The notes beneath the pieces were generated by a model. It made no database searches, was not told the origin of the DNA, and was given only the letters and a program-made list of their open reading frames with translations. A stretch of DNA of 64,000 nucleotides from Flavobacterium lindanitolerans (lineage in GTDB: Bacteria > Bacteroidota > Bacteroidia > Flavobacteriales > Flavobacteriaceae), in NCBI RefSeq assembly GCF_002846575.1, contig NZ_PJND01000010.1:186001-250000 (forward strand), read 5' to 3'. Made by a program: the position numbers and the translations under genes. Numbering within the stretch: position 1 is the stretch's first letter; the number at the start of each line of letters is the position of its first letter. Shown piece after piece: positions 61,009 through 64,000 of the stretch.

Positions 61009-63071
61009 GATTTCCGTTTCAGGTATTCGTGAATTTTTTCCTGTGAACGTGTTGGTTCTTTTTCATTTTTTCCCGGAATATTTTCGAGCGATGCTCCTAA
61101 TAAGGAAGCCTTGATATTATCGTCTAACTGAATTTTAAGAATATCGAGCATTTCTTCTTTCAGAATGGGGTCATATAACGGAAAGCAGACTTCTATCCTG
61201 TGGTATATATTCCTGTTCATCCAATCGGCAGAACCCATAAACAGTAACGGATTGCCATTATTTTCGAATACAAAAATACGTCCGTGTTCGAGATACCTGT
61301 CTACGATTCTGCGAACCGTAATGTTTTCGCTCCTGCCCGGAATTCCCGGCACAAGGCAGCAAATTCCACGAACAATCAGCTGGATTTTCACTCCTGCATT
61401 TGAAGCTTCGTATAATTTTTCAATCAGGCTTTTTTCTTCCAGGTTGTTCAGCTTGATGGTGATTCCGGCAGCAAGTCCTTTTCTTTTGTTCTGGATTTCG
61501 TTATCAATGAGTTTAATAAATTTTTCCCGCAGGTTGAATTTAGCCACGAGCAAATGCTTAAAATCCATTTTGTATCTCTTCGGATTTTTTTTGATGGTAG
61601 CCAAAAGAAGGAAAGTCTTTTCCAAATCTTTCAGCATTTCCTTATGAGCCGTCATCAATATATGGTCTGTATAAAAACGGGCCGTATTTTCATTCAGGTT
61701 TCCGGTAGCCAATAATCCTATAGACGGAAGTTTACTTTGTTTTTTAAACTTTACCAGCGCTATTTTGGCGTGTACTTTTAGTGACGGGATGCTGTGTACG
61801 ATTTTAACTCCGGCTTTTTTCAATTGTTTTGACCATTTTATATTGTTAGCTTCGTCAAAACGGGCTTTCAGTTCTACTACAACAGTCACCTTCTTCCCGT
61901 TTCTGGCGGCACTAATGAGTGCATTGGCAATTCTTGAATCACTTGCCACGCGATAAAGCGTTACATATATTTCTTCGGCGTTGGGATGTATGGAAGCTTC
62001 GTTAAAAAAACGGAGTACGCTGTCGTAGGACTGATATGGCACATGCAGCATCAGATCTTTTTCTGCAACGGTATCAAAAATACTCTTTGCTACAGGGGCG
62101 TCTAAAGAAACCGGAACCATTTCGGTATAAGAAAGGCTTTGTTTTTTTAGCGGTAATGAAGCCAGGTCTTTTAGATTATGGTAGCTTCCGCCCAGAACAA
62201 TCGTGGCATCTTTTAGCTTGAAAGTATCTATCAGCGACTGTAAAAAAGGCGGCGGCATTCGGTAATCGAATAAAAAACGGGTGGCAAAGCTGTAATCTCT
62301 TTTGGCAATCTTCTTCTCCATTTTTTCGGCAATAGCCTCATCATATTCGTCGTCAAGTTCCAGAGCCGCATCGCGCGTTATTTTGAAGTTATAATCTGCC
62401 GGCAGTTTCTGGTCTTTGAAAATAAATTTCAAGCCAAATTTGATAATATCGTCCAGAAAAAGGATATATGTTTTTGCTCCTTTTTTAACGGCAAAAAATC
62501 GTGGCAAATCGTCTGATGGTATGTTTAGAAGAAACAGCTGGTGTGTGTCTGTATTTTCTTCGACAACAACAAGTTTGTATAATTTGTTATTCTCCGGAAA
62601 GAAATCCGTTTCCTTTGTTATTTCTACAATCTGCAGGAATGCCAATACTTCTTTAAAAAAGTAATGGGTTATTTCGTTGTGGATGTTTTCAGGAATTGGC
62701 TCGTTGTACAGCAGATGGTATTTTTCTTTTTCGAGTGCGGGAAGAATCTTTTGGGTCATTATTGTTCCAAAAACCCGTTGCTGGTCGTCAACAATATGCT
62801 GTATTTTATCCAGAATGTGCTGATAGGCAAAGCTATTTTCCTTTTTGTTTTTGGAAATTTTTTTGAGTGCCATTAATGACGGTATCCTAACCCTGTAAAA
62901 TTCATCAAGATTGGAGGAATAGATGGAAAGAAACTTTATTTTTTCAAAAAGCGGCACGTCATTGGCTTCTGCTTCAAGAAGCACTCTTTGGTTAAATGAA
63001 AGCCAGCTGATATCTCTGTCAAAAAAATCAGGTTTCATGCTCACTTCTTTGGTCTTGGTTTCCAGAATCAT
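61005..63071 (-). CDS. ppk1: Polyphosphate kinase 1
   Basis: A 688-residue PPK1. The N-terminal domain starts with FFDRDISWLSFNQRVLLEAE and KFLSIYSSNLDEFYRVRIPS. The two PLD-like catalytic domains carry His434 (SLKVHAKIALVKFKK), the autophosphorylated residue, and His596 (RYLEHGRIFVFEN), together with LLATGNLNENTARFYTDHIL and FMGSADWMNRNIYHRIEVCF. The enzyme makes polyphosphate from ATP at the inner membrane. The start used is the ATG at 63071; a second ATG 11 codons later (MKPDFFDRD) is possible. Confidence 0.95.
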   Translation of the reverse strand: MILETKTKEVSMKPDFFDRDISWLSFNQRVLLEAEANDVPLFEKIKFLSIYSSNLDEFYRVRIPSLMALKKISKNKKENSFAYQHILDKIQHIVDDQQRVFGTIMTQKILPALEKEKYHLLYNEPIPENIHNEITHYFFKEVLAFLQIVEITKETDFFPENNKLYKLVVVEENTDTHQLFLLNIPSDDLPRFFAVKKGAKTYILFLDDIIKFGLKFIFKDQKLPADYNFKITRDAALELDDEYDEAIAEKMEKKIAKRDYSFATRFLFDYRMPPPFLQSLIDTFKLKDATIVLGGSYHNLKDLASLPLKKQSLSYTEMVPVSLDAPVAKSIFDTVAEKDLMLHVPYQSYDSVLRFFNEASIHPNAEEIYVTLYRVASDSRIANALISAARNGKKVTVVVELKARFDEANNIKWSKQLKKAGVKIVHSIPSLKVHAKIALVKFKKQSKLPSIGLLATGNLNENTARFYTDHILMTAHKEMLKDLEKTFLLLATIKKNPKRYKMDFKHLLVAKFNLREKFIKLIDNEIQNKRKGLAAGITIKLNNLEEKSLIEKLYEASNAGVKIQLIVRGICCLVPGIPGRSENITVRRIVDRYLEHGRIFVFENNGNPLLFMGSADWMNRNIYHRIEVCFPLYDPILKEEMLDILKIQLDDNIKASLLGASLENIPGKNEKEPTRSQEKIHEYLKRKS

Positions 63072-63487
63072 ATCGTTTTTAAAGTAGTTATAAAAGTATT
63101 AATTTATGATGATTATATCATTAAGATACTATTATCGTTTGCTTTTATACTTCTTTTTTGTTTACAATTATGACAAAAAACGGTTTTCGCCTATTTCGGA
63201 ATAACCAATAATTACCCGAATGGCAAACGTAATAAAGTAGTAACGTTTCCATCTGTTTTGGCGTGCAGTGCAAATTTTGTGGGAGTATTTTTTATTTTTT
63301 GCTTATGGAATAGGCAAAAATCAATAACTTTACGATTGTCTTTTACGTAAAGAAATGGCATACAGGGTGCCGTGACGATATATTTTTTCTATATTCGTTG
63401 TTTGTTTTGTTACGATTTGTTGTATTTACACATTTTTACAAAACAAAGTAAATAATTTAATTTATAATAAACAAATTTATTTTTCAT
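63072..63487. other. 416-base intergenic region, divergent
   Basis: It lies between ppk1 (minus) and the helix-turn-helix gene (plus). There is no credible open reading frame or RNA gene. It is very AT-rich with T tracts. No sequence matches TAnnTTTG with a suitably spaced TTTG; the nearest on the plus strand is TAACTTTA around 63330. Probably it carries both promoters. Confidence 0.5.
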
Positions 63488-63889
63488 ATGGATGGAAAAA
63501 TTTTAAAAAAGAAATTACAATCACTTGACATCCAAATGACTGAAGTCGCAAAGAGATTAAACATTTCTCCTCAAAATCTTCAAAATCGATTCAAATCGAA
63601 AGAGATTACTTTGGATTTTTTAATCGAGGTTTCAAAAGCGGTAAATGCATCTGTTTATTATTTCATTAAAGGCACGGCTTACGAAAATGAGTTTCTCCAA
63701 CCGGATAACGTGATTTTAAAAGAACCGGACGGTGAATTTATTCCGAATGTGGTTGATGCCAAAAACCAAACTATTGAAATTTTACAACGTGAAGTTCAAG
63801 ATCTCAGAAGCGATAAGGATTTTCTAAAAAAGATTATCGATTCAAATCTGGTCAAGAGGAATCCTGACTCTGATTTTGAACAGGCATAA
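63488..63889 (+). CDS. Small XRE-like helix-turn-helix protein
   Basis: A 133-residue protein. Residues 4-65 form a Cro/CI-type HTH: KKKLQSLDIQMTEVAKRLNI, then SPQNLQNRFKSKEITLDFLI and EVSKAVNASVYYFIKG. The second half has a charged helix, IEILQREVQDLRSDKDFLKK, likely a coiled coil for dimerisation. No enzymatic or ligand domain is present. It is alone after a long AT-rich region and may be autoregulatory; targets are unknown. It could be a nucleoid-type or stress regulator. Confidence 0.8.
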   Translation: MDGKILKKKLQSLDIQMTEVAKRLNISPQNLQNRFKSKEITLDFLIEVSKAVNASVYYFIKGTAYENEFLQPDNVILKEPDGEFIPNVVDAKNQTIEILQREVQDLRSDKDFLKKIIDSNLVKRNPDSDFEQA

Positions 63890-64000
63890 ACTTTTCTTGT
63901 TGTGCCTAATATCCGTTATATTAAGAAACCCTTTTTAGAGAGAATAATTTCTGCTGTTTTCATTTTTGCCAGCATTATATTGCTTTCTGAAGAACAAAAA

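Noticed and set aside
63902..64000. Open plus-strand frame from a GTG (PNIRYIKKPFLERIISAVFI, then FASIILLSEEQK) running off the right edge
   Set aside because: The minus strand is also open there (KMKTAEIILSKKGFLI then a stop at 63916), so strand and reality cannot be decided from 99 bases.
1..64000. tRNA, rRNA, CRISPR arrays, insertion sequences, prophage or restriction genes
   Set aside because: None recognised on either strand; no spaced direct repeats or transposase motifs were seen.

Overview
The window is an AT-rich chromosomal segment from a Bacteroidota bacterium, most likely the family Flavobacteriaceae and probably Flavobacterium or a close relative. The evidence is a SusC/SusD pair, an S46 dipeptidyl peptidase, DUF3667 and Mpl proteins, absence of obvious Shine-Dalgarno sequences, promoters of the Bacteroidota type (TTTG, about 19 nt, TAnnTTTG), and the uninterrupted rpsL-to-rplQ order followed by carA. 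Species cannot be fixed from sequence reading alone.

Region 1 (1-17.7 kb, all minus strand) is one very large translation cluster. In transcription order it is rpsL, rpsG, fusA, rpsJ, rplC, rplD, rplW, rplB, rpsS, rplV, rpsC, rplP, rpmC, rpsQ, rplN, rplX, rplE, rpsN, rpsH, rplF, rplR, rpsE, rpmD, rplO, secY, infA, rpmJ, rpsM, rpsK, rpsD, rpoA, rplQ, then a terminator and the start of carA. The str, S10, spc and alpha operons are fused; tuf and map are absent. Only four gaps inside the cluster exceed 80 nt (before rpsG, before rplC, before rpsH, before rpsD). Three hold an inverted repeat and one a heptad repeat; these are the likely regulatory points. S4, S14 and L36 are all of the type lacking zinc ligands.

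Region 2 (17.9-25.3 kb, plus) holds a BamA/TamA-like outer-membrane protein and a three-gene nutrient-uptake operon (SusC-type receptor, SusD-like lipoprotein, surface lipoprotein) closed by a strong terminator. No catabolic enzyme accompanies it.

Region 3 (25.3-41.5 kb) is mixed. It contains rlmB, a rhomboid protease, rarA, a YjjG-like nucleotidase, an FtsX/LolD-type ABC system with a histidine-rich loop and a DUF3299-like partner (possibly metal-related), and a two-component system (TPR histidine kinase plus NarL-type regulator) divergent from a small outer-membrane protein. Small secreted proteins, radC, a DUF1287 protein, mpl and a TPR protein follow.

Region 4 (41.7-53.2 kb) contains the most unusual gene: a 2178-residue alpha-2-macroglobulin with an intact CAEQ thioester motif and, spliced into it, a carboxypeptidase-like domain plus a TonB-receptor plug but no beta-barrel. 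It converges on a DPP7-like S46 peptidase, followed by an LtaS-type sulfatase-fold membrane enzyme and about 500 bases that look like decayed gene fragments.

Region 5 (53.2-64 kb) is housekeeping and metabolism: obgE, a CNNM/CBS protein, adk, hpt, a PQQ-type sugar dehydrogenase lipoprotein, a DUF3667 membrane protein, a small unknown, a dicarboxylate/glutamate symporter, ppk1 and a small helix-turn-helix regulator. No rRNA, tRNA, CRISPR array, insertion sequence or prophage gene was recognised.
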